Positions 1-9,436 of a stretch of DNA of 64,000 nucleotides are shown piece by piece. The DNA is from Amorphoplanes friuliensis DSM 7358 (lineage in GTDB: Bacteria > Actinomycetota > Actinomycetes > Mycobacteriales > Micromonosporaceae), in the NCBI RefSeq assembly GCF_000494755.1, contig NC_022657.1, positions 7,594,001-7,658,000 of the forward strand, given 5' to 3'. The stretch's first letter is position 1, and each line of letters opens with the position of its first letter. The notes below the pieces were generated by a model. That model made no database searches. It saw nothing but the letters and a program-made list of their open reading frames with translations, and had not been told where the DNA came from. The translations under genes were made by a program, and so were the position numbers.

Positions 1-1548
1 CGGTTCACCCCGGAGACGCTGCCGAAGACGTCGTGGGACCTGCGCTCGTTCCTCTGGGCGCCCGCGCTCGGCCTGCGCGGCATCCAGCGGATCACCCTGC
101 TCAAGGACATCGTGGTGCTCTCGGCCGCGGGTGTCGGCGGCGGCTCCCTCGTGTACGCGAACACGCTCTATCAGCCACCCGCGCCGTTCTTCGCCGACCC
201 GCGCTGGGCCGGGATCACCGACTGGGCCCGCGAGCTGGAGCCGCACTACGCACAGGCGTCACGGATGCTCGGTGTCACCGTCCAGCCGTCGATGACCCCG
301 TCCGACGAGGTCATCCGGTCGGTCGCGCAGGACATGGGTGTCGGGGGCACCTTCCGGCGTACCCCGGTGGGTGTCTTTTTCGGTGAGCCCGGCAAGACGG
401 TGCCGGACCCGTATTTCGGTGGGGCCGGGCCGGCGCGGACGGGCTGCCACGAGTGCGGCGACTGCATGATCGGCTGCCGGACCGGCGCGAAGAACCGGCT
501 GGACCTCAACTACCTCTACCTGGCCGAGCGGGCGGGCGCGGTGATCCACCCGGACACCACGGTCAGGGCGCTGCGACCGGTCGAGGAGGGCTGGCGGCTG
601 ACGACGTCCAAGGGCACCTTCACCGCCCGTCAGGTGGTGCTCTCGGCCGGCGCGCTCGGCACCCAGCGGCTGCTGCACGCCATGAAGGACTCCGGGGTCC
701 TGCCGCAGCTGTCCGCGCGGCTCGGCGCCCTGACGCGGACCAACTCCGAAGCGCTGCTCGGCGCCCAGGCGAAGTCGGTGCCGGGCAAGCCGTTCTCGGC
801 CGGTGTGGCGATCACGTCGAGCTTCCACCCGGACGCCGACACGCACATCGAGCCGGTGCGGTACGGCCCCGGCAGCAACGCGATGGGCCTGCTCACGACG
901 CTGCTCGTCGACGGCGGCGGCCGGGTGCCCCGGCCGGTCCGCTTCCTCGGCCAGGCGCTGCGCCACCCTGGGCAGCTGCTCCGGTCACTGTCCAACCGGC
1001 GGTGGTCCGACAAGACGATCATCGCGCTGGTCATGCAGACCCTGGACAATTCCCTGACGGTACGCCGGACCCGCCGCGGGCGTCTCACCACCGGCCCGGG
1101 CCACGGACCGGCCAATCCGACGTGGATCCCGGTCGGTCACGAGGCGGTACGCCGGATGGCCACGAAAATCGGTGGTTTCCCCGGCGGCTCGGTCGGCGAC
1201 GTCTTCGACATCCCGATGACGGCGCACATCCTCGGCGGCGTCACGATCGGCGCCTCGGCGGAGGACGGGGTCGTGGACCCGTACCAGCGGGTCTTCGATT
1301 GTCCGGGTCTGCACGTGGTGGACGGTTCGGTGATCCCGGCGAACCTCGGTGTGAACCCGTCCCTGACCATCACCGCCCTGGCCGAGCGCGCGATGTCGTT
1401 GTGGCCGAATGCCGGTGAGCCCGACCCGCGCCCGGCTCTCGGCCAGGAATACCAGCGGCTGGATCCGGTCGCACCGCGCTCTCCCGCGGTCCCGGCGCAC
1501 GCGCCGGCGGCCCTGCGGATCACGCCAGCCGCCCCGCCACCGAGTTGA
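1..1548 (+). CDS. GMC-family oxidoreductase, cholesterol-oxidase-like, 5' end missing
   Basis: The frame is open from base 1, so the N-terminal FAD Rossmann motif lies outside the window; 515 residues are visible. GAGVGGGSLVYANTLY-like text near visible residue 40 and the C-terminal stretch VVDGSVIPANLGVNPSLTI are typical of FAD-dependent GMC enzymes of the cholesterol oxidase group. The His of AHILGG and the Asn of GVNPS are the expected active-site pair. A C-x2-C-x2-C-x3-C cluster (GCHECGDCMIGC, about residues 147-158) resembles a ferredoxin signature and recurs in ChoD-type actinobacterial relatives. The substrate is not determinable; a sterol or other hydrophobic alcohol is a guess. The C-terminal tail is Pro/Ala-rich. 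Confidence 0.85.
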   Translation, partial: RFTPETLPKTSWDLRSFLWAPALGLRGIQRITLLKDIVVLSAAGVGGGSLVYANTLYQPPAPFFADPRWAGITDWARELEPHYAQASRMLGVTVQPSMTPSDEVIRSVAQDMGVGGTFRRTPVGVFFGEPGKTVPDPYFGGAGPARTGCHECGDCMIGCRTGAKNRLDLNYLYLAERAGAVIHPDTTVRALRPVEEGWRLTTSKGTFTARQVVLSAGALGTQRLLHAMKDSGVLPQLSARLGALTRTNSEALLGAQAKSVPGKPFSAGVAITSSFHPDADTHIEPVRYGPGSNAMGLLTTLLVDGGGRVPRPVRFLGQALRHPGQLLRSLSNRRWSDKTIIALVMQTLDNSLTVRRTRRGRLTTGPGHGPANPTWIPVGHEAVRRMATKIGGFPGGSVGDVFDIPMTAHILGGVTIGASAEDGVVDPYQRVFDCPGLHVVDGSVIPANLGVNPSLTITALAERAMSLWPNAGEPDPRPALGQEYQRLDPVAPRSPAVPAHAPAALRITPAAPPPS

Positions 1549-1642
1549 GCGGTGACGAGGCGGGGCCGTTCGATGGCCGGTCCCGCCGGTCCCGACTTCC
1601 GCCCCGCAGCAGGAGAGTCAGGACCGGCGAGACCAGGCTCCC

Positions 1643-2782
1643 TCAGGCGCGAGTGCAGGCCGCGCCGTTGAGGGTGAAGGTGGCCGGTGTGGTGAAGGTG
1701 CCGCTGGAGGTGCCCTGGAAGCCGAAGGACGTGCTGCCACCGGCCGGGATGCTGCCGTTGAAGGCCACGTTGCGGGCGGTCACCGCGCCGCTGCTGCCGG
1801 AGAGCGTGGCGTTCCACGAGTTGGTGATCGCCTGGCCGGCGGGGAGCGTGAAGCCGAGCGTCCAGCCGTTGATCGCGCTGCTGCCGGTGTTGGCGACCGT
1901 CACGTTGGCGACGTATCCACTGCTCCACGAGTCAGCCGCATAGGTGACCTTGCAGGCCGACGTCCCACCCGGCGGCGGGGTCGTGGGCGGCGGGGTGGTG
2001 ACCGGCGGCGGGGTCGTGCTGCCGCCACCGTTCACCGATGCGGAGAAGCTCGTGACGGCCAGGCCCGTGCCGCCGATCCACGGTTCGAATCCGGCCTGAA
2101 TGCTCGTCAGATACCACGCACTGGTGATCGCGCCGCGGTTCTTCACGTCGTTGATGAAGTCGAGCACGCTGAAGTTCCAGCTGCTGATCGCCGACGGTGC
2201 GACGTACGAGATGACGTTGTTCGAACCGTTGCTGCCCTGCCAGACCTGCCAGCTGCGGCCACCGATGGTGGTGGTGCCGACAACCGAGCCGATCGGCTGG
2301 ATCGAGCCCTGACGGTTGAACCAGATCATGATTTCCATGGCGTTGACGCCGTCCTTGCGGGGCGACGGGTCGAGCCAGATGTCGTACGCGGCGTCATAGG
2401 TGGCACCGGAGACGTAGTTGTAGCTGATGCTGCTGTTCGCGCTGCTGATCGAACTGACCTGGATCGGCAGGTTCGTGCCCGGGGAACAGTTCGTGTAATG
2501 GCAGCCGAGGTAGACCGCCGGGTACGACACCGGGGCTCCGCTGGTGTTGCCCACGCCCTGCTGGCTGGTGATGGCAAAACCGTTGTCGGTGACATTGATG
2601 CACTGCTGGGCGGTGGTGCCCCAGCGGTTGTTCATCACGGTGTAGCGGCCGCCGATGGTGGTGGACCCGTACTGCTCGCAGATCTGCGTGTCGGCCTGTG
2701 CCGGACCGGCGACCACAAATGCCGTGATCGAACCCGCGACGAGCAGAGCGGCCGCCGTGACGGCGCGGACGAGGCGTCTCAT
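1643..2782 (-). CDS. Secreted endoglucanase, GH12 catalytic domain plus CBM2
   Basis: A 379-residue exported beta-1,4-glucanase. Residues 1-31 form a signal peptide (MRRLVRAV, hydrophobic core, cut near AQA). The GH12 domain follows to about residue 250, with catalytic Glu candidates in NAMEIMIWFNR and in QAGFEPW. A Thr/Pro linker (TTPPPVTTPPPTTPPPGG) leads to a C-terminal cellulose-binding module (CKVTYAADSWSSGYVANVTVANTG, ending NGAACTRA) of the CBM2 type. The ATG at 2782 is chosen because AGGAG lies just upstream and the signal peptide begins there; longer readings upstream add unlike sequence. A perfect CelR/CebR-type operator sits 42 bp before the start, so cello-oligosaccharide induction is likely. 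Confidence 0.93.
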   Translation of the reverse strand: MRRLVRAVTAAALLVAGSITAFVVAGPAQADTQICEQYGSTTIGGRYTVMNNRWGTTAQQCINVTDNGFAITSQQGVGNTSGAPVSYPAVYLGCHYTNCSPGTNLPIQVSSISSANSSISYNYVSGATYDAAYDIWLDPSPRKDGVNAMEIMIWFNRQGSIQPIGSVVGTTTIGGRSWQVWQGSNGSNNVISYVAPSAISSWNFSVLDFINDVKNRGAITSAWYLTSIQAGFEPWIGGTGLAVTSFSASVNGGGSTTPPPVTTPPPTTPPPGGTSACKVTYAADSWSSGYVANVTVANTGSSAINGWTLGFTLPAGQAITNSWNATLSGSSGAVTARNVAFNGSIPAGGSTSFGFQGTSSGTFTTPATFTLNGAACTRA

Positions 2783-2823
2783 GACTGCTCCTGATGGTGG
2801 GGGATCCCCGGGGAAGGGGAGTG

Positions 2824-2837
2824 TGGGAGCGCTCCCA
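2824..2837. promoter_or_regulatory. CelR/CebR-type operator (14-bp perfect palindrome)
   Basis: TGGGAGCGCTCCCA is a perfect palindrome in the 305-bp gap between the cellulase gene and lsr2. It is the textbook box bound by CelR (Thermobifida) and CebR (Streptomyces), LacI-family repressors of cellulase genes released by cellobiose. A matching LacI-family gene lies at 36936-37952. Nothing else in this gap resembles a gene; the rest should hold the two divergent promoters. Confidence 0.88.
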
Positions 2838-3087
2838 CGCAACGTACAACAGATTGACAGACGTGAGAAGTGTTGCGGGCAAGTTTCGTGCATTCGTCGA
2901 GGTGACACCCGCACCGAGCGGCCCCCCGGCCGATTTTGGGCACTTCCCCGCAGGCCGGGTACCCGAATGGGACGGATGACGTACGCGACATGCAGGCCGG
3001 ACAATTTGCACTCACCCGCGTCCGAGGACAGAATGAATAAGCAGTAATTCTCATAGACAATGGCGCCGTCACGGGAGCAACCACATC

Positions 3088-3438
3088 ATGGCCAAGCAGG
3101 TAATTACCCTTCTGACCGATGACCTCGACGGCGGGGAGGCCGACCGCACCGTCGAGTTCGGACTCGACGGTGTTAACTACACGATCGACCTGTCGGAAAA
3201 GAACGCCGGCAAGCTGCGCAAGGCTCTCGACCCCTACTTGTCGGTGGCCACACGCGTCGGCCGCGCCGGTGTCGAGGCCCGCGCCGCCCGTCGTGGCGCC
3301 GCTCCGGCAAGCACCGGCCGCGCCAGCCGCGACCAGAATCAGGCCATTCGTGAGTGGGCGAGCAAGAACGGCTACGAGGTTTCCGAGCGTGGCCGCATCC
3401 CGAGCTCGATCGTCGAGGCGTACCACAGCAAGCGATAG
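3088..3438 (+). CDS. lsr2: Lsr2 nucleoid-associated protein
   Basis: This 116-residue protein matches Lsr2 throughout. The N-terminal dimerisation region begins MAKQVITLLTDDLDGGEA and continues EFGLDGVNYTIDLS. A basic Ala-rich linker follows. The C-terminal DNA-binding domain contains REWASKNGYEVSERGRIPSSIVEAYH, in which RGR is the AT-hook-like minor-groove element. Lsr2 silences AT-rich and horizontally acquired DNA in actinobacteria, an H-NS analogue. The gene starts after a GGGAGC ribosome site. It diverges from the cellulase gene; no functional link is implied. Confidence 0.97.
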   Translation: MAKQVITLLTDDLDGGEADRTVEFGLDGVNYTIDLSEKNAGKLRKALDPYLSVATRVGRAGVEARAARRGAAPASTGRASRDQNQAIREWASKNGYEVSERGRIPSSIVEAYHSKR

Positions 3439-3511
3439 ATTCACGGCACAGCGGGAATTCGGCGTCGCCGCTCGGGCGACGTCGATTTCTGGTTTTATCG
3501 GGAGGTTCGGT

Positions 3512-4237
3512 ATGCCGGTCGTCATCATCACCGGTGCGTCCAGTGGGATCGGCCGGGCGGCAGCGCTACGGCTCGGCCGGCCGGGTACGACACTCGTGCT
3601 GGCGGCCCGCCGGGAGGCCGAGCTGGCGAAGGTCGCGGCCGAGATCGAAGCGGCCGGCGGCACCGCGGTCGCCGTGCCGACGGATGTGGCCGACCCCGCA
3701 CAGATCACCGCCCTGGCCGACCGGGCCGGCCGGGTCGACGTGCTGATCAACAACGCCGGTGTGGGCGGCTCGCCGTCCGTGCTGACCGACGACGCCACCG
3801 TCACGGCCATGGTCGACGTCAATCTGCTCGCGCCGATCCGGCTCATGCGTGCGGTGATCCCCGGCATGCGCGCCGCCGGCTCCGGCTCGATCATCAACAT
3901 CGGCTCGGTGGCCGGTGAGATCGGCATCAGCGGCACCTACTCCGCGACGAAGTTCGCGCTGCGCGGCATGAACGACTCCGTGCGCCGGGAGCTCGCCGGC
4001 ACCGGCATCGGCGTGACCCTGATCGAGCCGGGACACATCGCCACGGAGCTCACGGCGTACCGGAAGGGGCGGATGCCGGGCCCGGAGATCGTGGTGGACG
4101 CGATCGAGAAGGCGATCCGCCGCCCCCGGCGGCGGATCGTGGTGCCCTTCCGGTATCGCCTGGCCATGGCCGCGGCGAGCGCACTCCCCCAGGTCACCGA
4201 CCGGTCGTTCGCCGGGAAGGCCGCCCGCAAGTCCTAG
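3512..4237 (+). CDS. SDR-family NAD(P)-dependent oxidoreductase
   Basis: A classical short-chain dehydrogenase of 241 residues. It has the cofactor motif TGASSGIG (about residues 7-14), NNAGVGG, and the catalytic YSATK. The substrate is unknown. The start is fixed by GGAGG at 3501 just ahead of ATG 3512. The TAG stop (4235-4237) lies inside a CTAG tetranucleotide used as target by the adjacent IS701-family element, so insertion left the coding sequence complete. Before the insertions this gene and the molybdenum-hydroxylase operon would have converged on that one CTAG. Confidence 0.9.
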   Translation: MPVVIITGASSGIGRAAALRLGRPGTTLVLAARREAELAKVAAEIEAAGGTAVAVPTDVADPAQITALADRAGRVDVLINNAGVGGSPSVLTDDATVTAMVDVNLLAPIRLMRAVIPGMRAAGSGSIINIGSVAGEIGISGTYSATKFALRGMNDSVRRELAGTGIGVTLIEPGHIATELTAYRKGRMPGPEIVVDAIEKAIRRPRRRIVVPFRYRLAMAAASALPQVTDRSFAGKAARKS

Positions 4238-4304
4238 TAGTGCTTTGTCATCTTTTGGGTGGGTGACGGTGACATATCAATGCTGATCTTGGTGTCCTGG
4301 AGGG

Positions 4305-5558
4305 ATGGACACTGCTGAGGTTCAGCAACTGGCCGATGATCTGGACGCGTTCGTGGCGGATGTGTTCGCTTCATTGACCAGGTCGCGGTGGCAGGAGCGC
4401 GCCGAGCATTACCTGCGCGGTCTGATGTTGGACGGTCGTCGCAAGTCGATCCAGCCGATGGCGGCCCGGCTTGCCGGGCCGCACGAACAGGCGTTGAACC
4501 ATTTCGTCACCAACAGTCCGTGGGATGCCGCGTTGGTGCGCCGACGGCTGGCGGTGCGGATGGACGAGGCGATCGTCCCGGCTGCGTGGGCGTTGGACGA
4601 CACCGGCTGGCTCAAATACGGTACCGCGTCGGTGGGTGTGACCCGGCAATACACCGGCACGGCCGGGAAAGTGACCAACTGCCAGATCGGAGTCAGCCTG
4701 AACCTGGTCACCGACACCGCGTCGTGCCCGGTCGACTGGCGGCTGTTCGTTCCCGAGTCCTGGGACCCGGCCAGCGACAAGGCCACCTCCGAGACCCCCG
4801 AGCGCCGCCGCAAAACCGGAATGCCGGACGACGTCGTGCATCGCGAGAAGTGGCGTCTGGGCATGGACATGATCGATGAAGCCCGCGGGTGGGGGCTGAC
4901 GCCGCCGTTGATCGTCGCTGATGCCGGTTACGGCGACGCCGCTGAGTTCCGCCAAGGTCTCGAGGACCGGAACCTGAGCTACGTCGTCGGCGTGAACTGC
5001 GCGCATACCGCTTTCACCATCGACGCCCAGCGCACCTCACCCCCGTATAAGGGTGCTGGCCGGCGGCCGCCGCTGATCTACCGGCAAGCCGCACCCGGCC
5101 TCAAAACCCACGTCTTGGCCGCCGGCCGCGACGCGACTCGCAGGGTCACCTGGCGCGAGGGTTCACGCCGCCGGGCCGGCAAAGCCCGGAAGATGGGCGG
5201 CAGTTTCGTGTTCCTGCGGCTGCGTCCCGCCAGCCTGGTGCATCGCCGGGCCGTCGGCTTCGACGAAGACCTGCCCGTGCGGTGGCTGATCGCCGAATGG
5301 CCACCCGGCGAGCCGGAACCGACCCGCTACTGGCTGTCGAACCTGCCCGCCACGACCCCATATCGGCACCTCGTCAGGCAGGCCAAGCTGCGCTGGCGCA
5401 TCGAACACGACTACCGCGAGGTCAAAACCGGGCTCGGCCTGGACCACTACGAAGGCCGCACCTGGCAAGGCTGGCACCACCACACCACCCTGGTCTCCGC
5501 CGCTCACGCGTTTCTCACCCTGCAACGCCTGGACCCAAAAACCCGTGCGCCGGAATGA
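4305..5558 (+). CDS. IS701-family DDE transposase
   Basis: A 417-residue transposase with AWALDDTGWLKYG (first Asp region), LIVADAGYGDAAEFR (second Asp) and RWRIEHDYREVKTGLGLDHYEGR (Glu in the YREVKxxLGLDHYEGR signature), the DDE layout of IS701/IS4-like enzymes. The ATG at 4305 follows GGAGGG. The frame stops at 5558, but the -1 frame continues to 5674, ending in the right inverted repeat, with MTLYAVLRRLQHLLARLIGT and a CPTC pair. That looks like the usual C-terminal tail of the family. A C_CCA_AAA heptamer at 5534-5540 is placed for a -1 slip, so the full protein may need frameshifting, or a base has been lost. Confidence 0.9.
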   Translation: MDTAEVQQLADDLDAFVADVFASLTRSRWQERAEHYLRGLMLDGRRKSIQPMAARLAGPHEQALNHFVTNSPWDAALVRRRLAVRMDEAIVPAAWALDDTGWLKYGTASVGVTRQYTGTAGKVTNCQIGVSLNLVTDTASCPVDWRLFVPESWDPASDKATSETPERRRKTGMPDDVVHREKWRLGMDMIDEARGWGLTPPLIVADAGYGDAAEFRQGLEDRNLSYVVGVNCAHTAFTIDAQRTSPPYKGAGRRPPLIYRQAAPGLKTHVLAAGRDATRRVTWREGSRRRAGKARKMGGSFVFLRLRPASLVHRRAVGFDEDLPVRWLIAEWPPGEPEPTRYWLSNLPATTPYRHLVRQAKLRWRIEHDYREVKTGLGLDHYEGRTWQGWHHHTTLVSAAHAFLTLQRLDPKTRAPE

Positions 5559-5674
5559 CTCTCTACGCCGTACTCCGACGCCTGCAACACCTGCTGGCCC
5601 GCCTCATCGGCACCTGCCCGACCTGCCAAACCCGCTTTCCGCAACGAAAAACCCGCGCGGGAAGAGGACCATGA
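5534..5674 (+). other. Possible -1 frameshift site and C-terminal transposase extension
   Basis: In the transposase frame the codons read GAC CCA AAA ACC, giving the canonical slippery pattern X_XXY_YYZ (C CCA AAA). A -1 slip reads NPCAGMTLYAVLRRLQ and on to TCPTCQTRFPQRKTRAGRGP, stopping at TGA 5672-5674 inside the right inverted repeat. Without the slip the protein ends 5 residues later. Programmed frameshifting and an ordinary 1-nt indel cannot be separated from this sequence alone. Confidence 0.5.
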
Positions 5675-5688
5675 CAAAGCACTACTAG

Positions 5689-5848
5689 GGGGTGTCTGGT
5701 GGATCACGACGGCCTGCGCCGGGCCCAGCTTCCGCCTCGCTGCGCGGTCCGAAAGGCCACATACAACACCGGTATGCGACCTTCCGGCCCACTGGCGACG
5801 CGAAACCTGGACCTCGCCGCAGACTCGCCGTGATCCACCAGACACCCC
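5689..5848. mobile_element. MITE-like non-autonomous element (160 bp)
   Basis: The ends are perfect inverted repeats: GGGGTGTCTGGTGGATCACG at 5689-5708 and its complement at 5829-5848. Each is flanked by CTAG (5685-5688 and 5849-5852), so the match extends to 24 bp. The interior of about 120 bp has no credible gene. Size, ends and a YTAR-type duplication fit a MITE mobilised by an IS5- or IS701-like transposase; no parent copy with these ends occurs in the window. Confidence 0.75.
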
Positions 5849-7911
5849 CTAGAGGTGCGGGAGGAGCTTGTCGAGGCGGACCGGGAGGTCCCGGACGCGG
5901 ACGCCGGTCGCGTGCCAGACGGCGTTGACGATCGCCGCCGGTGAGCCCACGATGCCGATCTCGCCGATGCCCTTGCTGCCCATCGGGTTGACCGTCGTGT
6001 CCTCCTCCTCGATCCAGGTGGCCTCGATCGACTCGATGTCCGCGTGCACCGGGACGTGATATTCGGCGAGGTCGTGATTGACCCAGTCGCCCATCGCCGG
6101 GTCCAGGACACCCTCCTCGTGCAGGGCCATGCCCATGCCCATCGTCATGCCGCCGATGAACTGGCTGCGGGCCGTACGAGGGTTCAGGACCTTGCCGACG
6201 GCGTAGACGCCGAGCAGGCGGGAGACGCGGACCTCACCGGTGTCGGCGTCGACCCGGACCTCCGCGAAGTGGGCGCCGTAGGCGTGCTTCCCGTCCTTCT
6301 CCTGCTGCTGCACCAGCTCGGTGCTGTCGAAGAAGGCCTCGTCCCGGCCGGACCCGCGCAGCTCGGTGCAGGCGCCGGTGACCGCCCAGCCCCAGGACGC
6401 GCTGCCGGACGAACCACCGGCCACCGAGGCCATCGGCAGGGTGCTGTCGCCGATCCGCAGGGTCACCGCCTCGGCGGGCGCACCGAGCGCGTCCGCGGCG
6501 ATCTGGGTCAGGATCGTCCGGGCGCCGGTGCCGAGGTCGGTGGCGGCGATCGCCACCTCGAACCGGCCGTCGCCCAGACGGCGGGCCCGGGCCGTCGAGG
6601 GCTGCGCCATCGTCGGGTAGGTGGCGCCCGCGACGCCGGTGCCGATCCACCACTGGCCCTCGCGGCGGGCGCGGGGCCGCGGATCACGATCGGCCCAGCC
6701 GAAACGGGTGGCACCCTCCCGCAGGCAGGCCACGTAGTTGCGGCTGGTGAACGGCTTACCGGTCTCGGGCTCCGCCGCAGGTTCGTTCCGGATGCGGAAC
6801 TCGACGGGGTCCTGCCCGAGCTTCTCGGCCAGCTCGTCCAGGGCACACTCCAGGCCGGCCATGCCCGGGGCCTCACCGGGCGCCCGCATCCAGCGCGGGG
6901 TCGGCATGTCGAGCCGGACGAGGCGGTGTCCGGTGTGGCGGTTCGCCGCGGCGTACATGTGCCGGGTGGCGACCGTGGTCTGCTCCGCGAACTCGAAGAG
7001 CCGCGAGGTCTGCTCGACCGCGTCGTGGCCGATCGCGGTCAGGGTGCCGTCGGTCTGCGCACCCAGCCGCAGCCGCTGGATCGTCGGCGTGCGGTGGCCG
7101 ACCATGCTGAACATGGCCTGGCGGGGCAGCGCCAGCTTGACCGGGCGGCCGACCACCTTGGCCGCCAGCGCCGCGAGCACCGCGTTCGGCCGGGCCGTGC
7201 CCTTGGAGCCGAAGCCGCCACCGACGTGCTCGGTGATGACGTGGACGCGGTCGGCGCTGAGACCGAAGACCTTGCCGACCGCCGCGGCGACACCCGGCGG
7301 GTGCTGGTTGGAGTCGTAGAGGACCAGGCTGTCACCCTCCCAGACGGCCGTGGTGGCGTGCGGCTCCATCGGGTTGTTGTGCAGTGCCGGCGTCTCGTAG
7401 GTGACGTCCACCGTGACCGGCGCGGCCGCGTAGGCCGCCTCGAACTCGCCGGTGTCCGTGACCGCGGGAAAGCTGGGGTTGACCTTCTCCGGGGTGTAGA
7501 GCTCCGGATGGTCGGCGGTCAGCAGCGAGTCGTGGGGCTCCTCGGTGAGGTCCAGGTCGAGGACCTGTGCCGCCCGCCGGGCCGCCTCGAGCGTCCGCGC
7601 GACGACAAGCGCGATCGCCTGGCCGCGGTAACTGATGTGCTCGGACTGCAGCACGTCCAGCTCGGGATCGTCCGCCGGCTCCAGCCGTGGGGCGTTGCCG
7701 TGCCAGAGCACGGCGATCACGTCGTTGTCCTCGGTTGTCGGGTCGACGACCACGGCGTTGAGGGTGCCCCGGGCGATCGGTGACTGCACCACCCAGGCGT
7801 ACGCGAGACCGTCGACCGGGTATTCCGCCGCGTAGAGGGCCGCGCCAGTGACCTTGGCCGGGCCCTCGATGCGGGCCAGCGGTTGTCCGACCGCGGACGA
7901 GAAGGTGGTGG

Positions 7912-7915
<4 letters not shown>
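5849..7915 (-). CDS. Xanthine dehydrogenase-family molybdopterin-binding subunit (PaoC/YagR-like)
   Basis: The large catalytic subunit of a molybdenum hydroxylase, 688 residues. It opens with GQPLARIEGPAKVTGAALYAAEYP, the usual N-terminus of PaoC-like subunits, and ends with KGIGEIGIVGSPAAI, whose Glu is the conserved active-site base. It also has GGGFGSKGT and APGEAPGMAGLE from the Moco-binding region. By analogy with E. coli PaoABC it oxidises an aldehyde or N-heterocycle. ATG 7915 overlaps the stop of the FAD-subunit gene by 4 nt, giving the order 2Fe-2S, FAD, Mo. Its TAG stop lies in the CTAG at 5849-5852, where two mobile elements have inserted. Confidence 0.93.
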
Positions 7916-8891
<976 letters not shown>

Positions 8892-8895
<4 letters not shown>

Positions 8896-9377
8896 CGGCC
8901 GGCCGCCTGGGCGATCGCCGGGACGATGTTCGCGTACGCCCCGCAGCGGCACAGGTTCCCGCTCATCCGCTCGCGGATCTCGGCGTCGTCGAGGGTGATC
9001 TCGCCGTCGGTCACTGCGCTGGGCCGGCCCTGAGCGACCTCGTCGAGCATCCCCACCGCCGAGCAGATCTGCCCGGGTGTGCAGTAGCCGCACTGAAATC
9101 CGTCGCGGTCGAGGAAACCCTGCTGCACCGGATGCAGGTTGTCACCGGTGCCGAGCCCCTCGACGGTGGTGACCTCGGCGTCCTGCTGACTGATGGCCAG
9201 GATCAGGCAGCTGTTGACACGACGGCCGTCGAGCAGCACGGTGCAGGCACCGCACTGGCCGTGGTCACAGCCCTTCTTCGCCCCGGTGAGCTGCAGATGT
9301 TCCCGGAGGGCGTCCAGCAGTGTGGTACGCGGGTCCAGGTCGAGCCGGTGCCCGACACCGTTGACAACGAGATCCAT
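8892..9377 (-). CDS. Molybdenum hydroxylase 2Fe-2S subunit (PaoA/YagT-like)
   Basis: A 161-residue protein with both [2Fe-2S] clusters of the family. The plant-ferredoxin type is GCDHGQCGACTVLLDG with the later Cys in VNSC. The alpha-helical type is CGYCTPGQ followed by NLCRCG. No twin-arginine leader is seen, so this enzyme is probably cytoplasmic, unlike E. coli PaoA. It is the first gene of the operon and diverges from the epimerase-like gene across only 59 bp, which must hold both promoters. Confidence 0.96.
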
Positions 9378-9436
9378 GGCCGGGGCGTACCCGCGGCCCC
9401 GGGGTTCAATCGCGGCCCCCCGGGTACGCCTGAAGC

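Larger units (their letters stand above)
4238..5684 (+). mobile_element. IS701-family insertion sequence (1447 bp)
   Basis: One transposase gene fills the element. Terminal inverted repeats are TAGTGCTTTGTCAT at 4238-4251 and its exact complement at 5671-5684. Both sides carry CTAG (4234-4237 and 5685-5688), which fits the 4-bp YTAR target duplication known for IS701 elements. The termini and target repeats are perfect, which suggests recent insertion. A 160-bp MITE-like sequence lies directly against the right-hand CTAG. Confidence 0.92.

Noticed and set aside
2075..2100. tRNA T-arm-like GGTTCGAATCC
   Set aside because: It lies within the cellulase coding sequence and has no cloverleaf partners around it.
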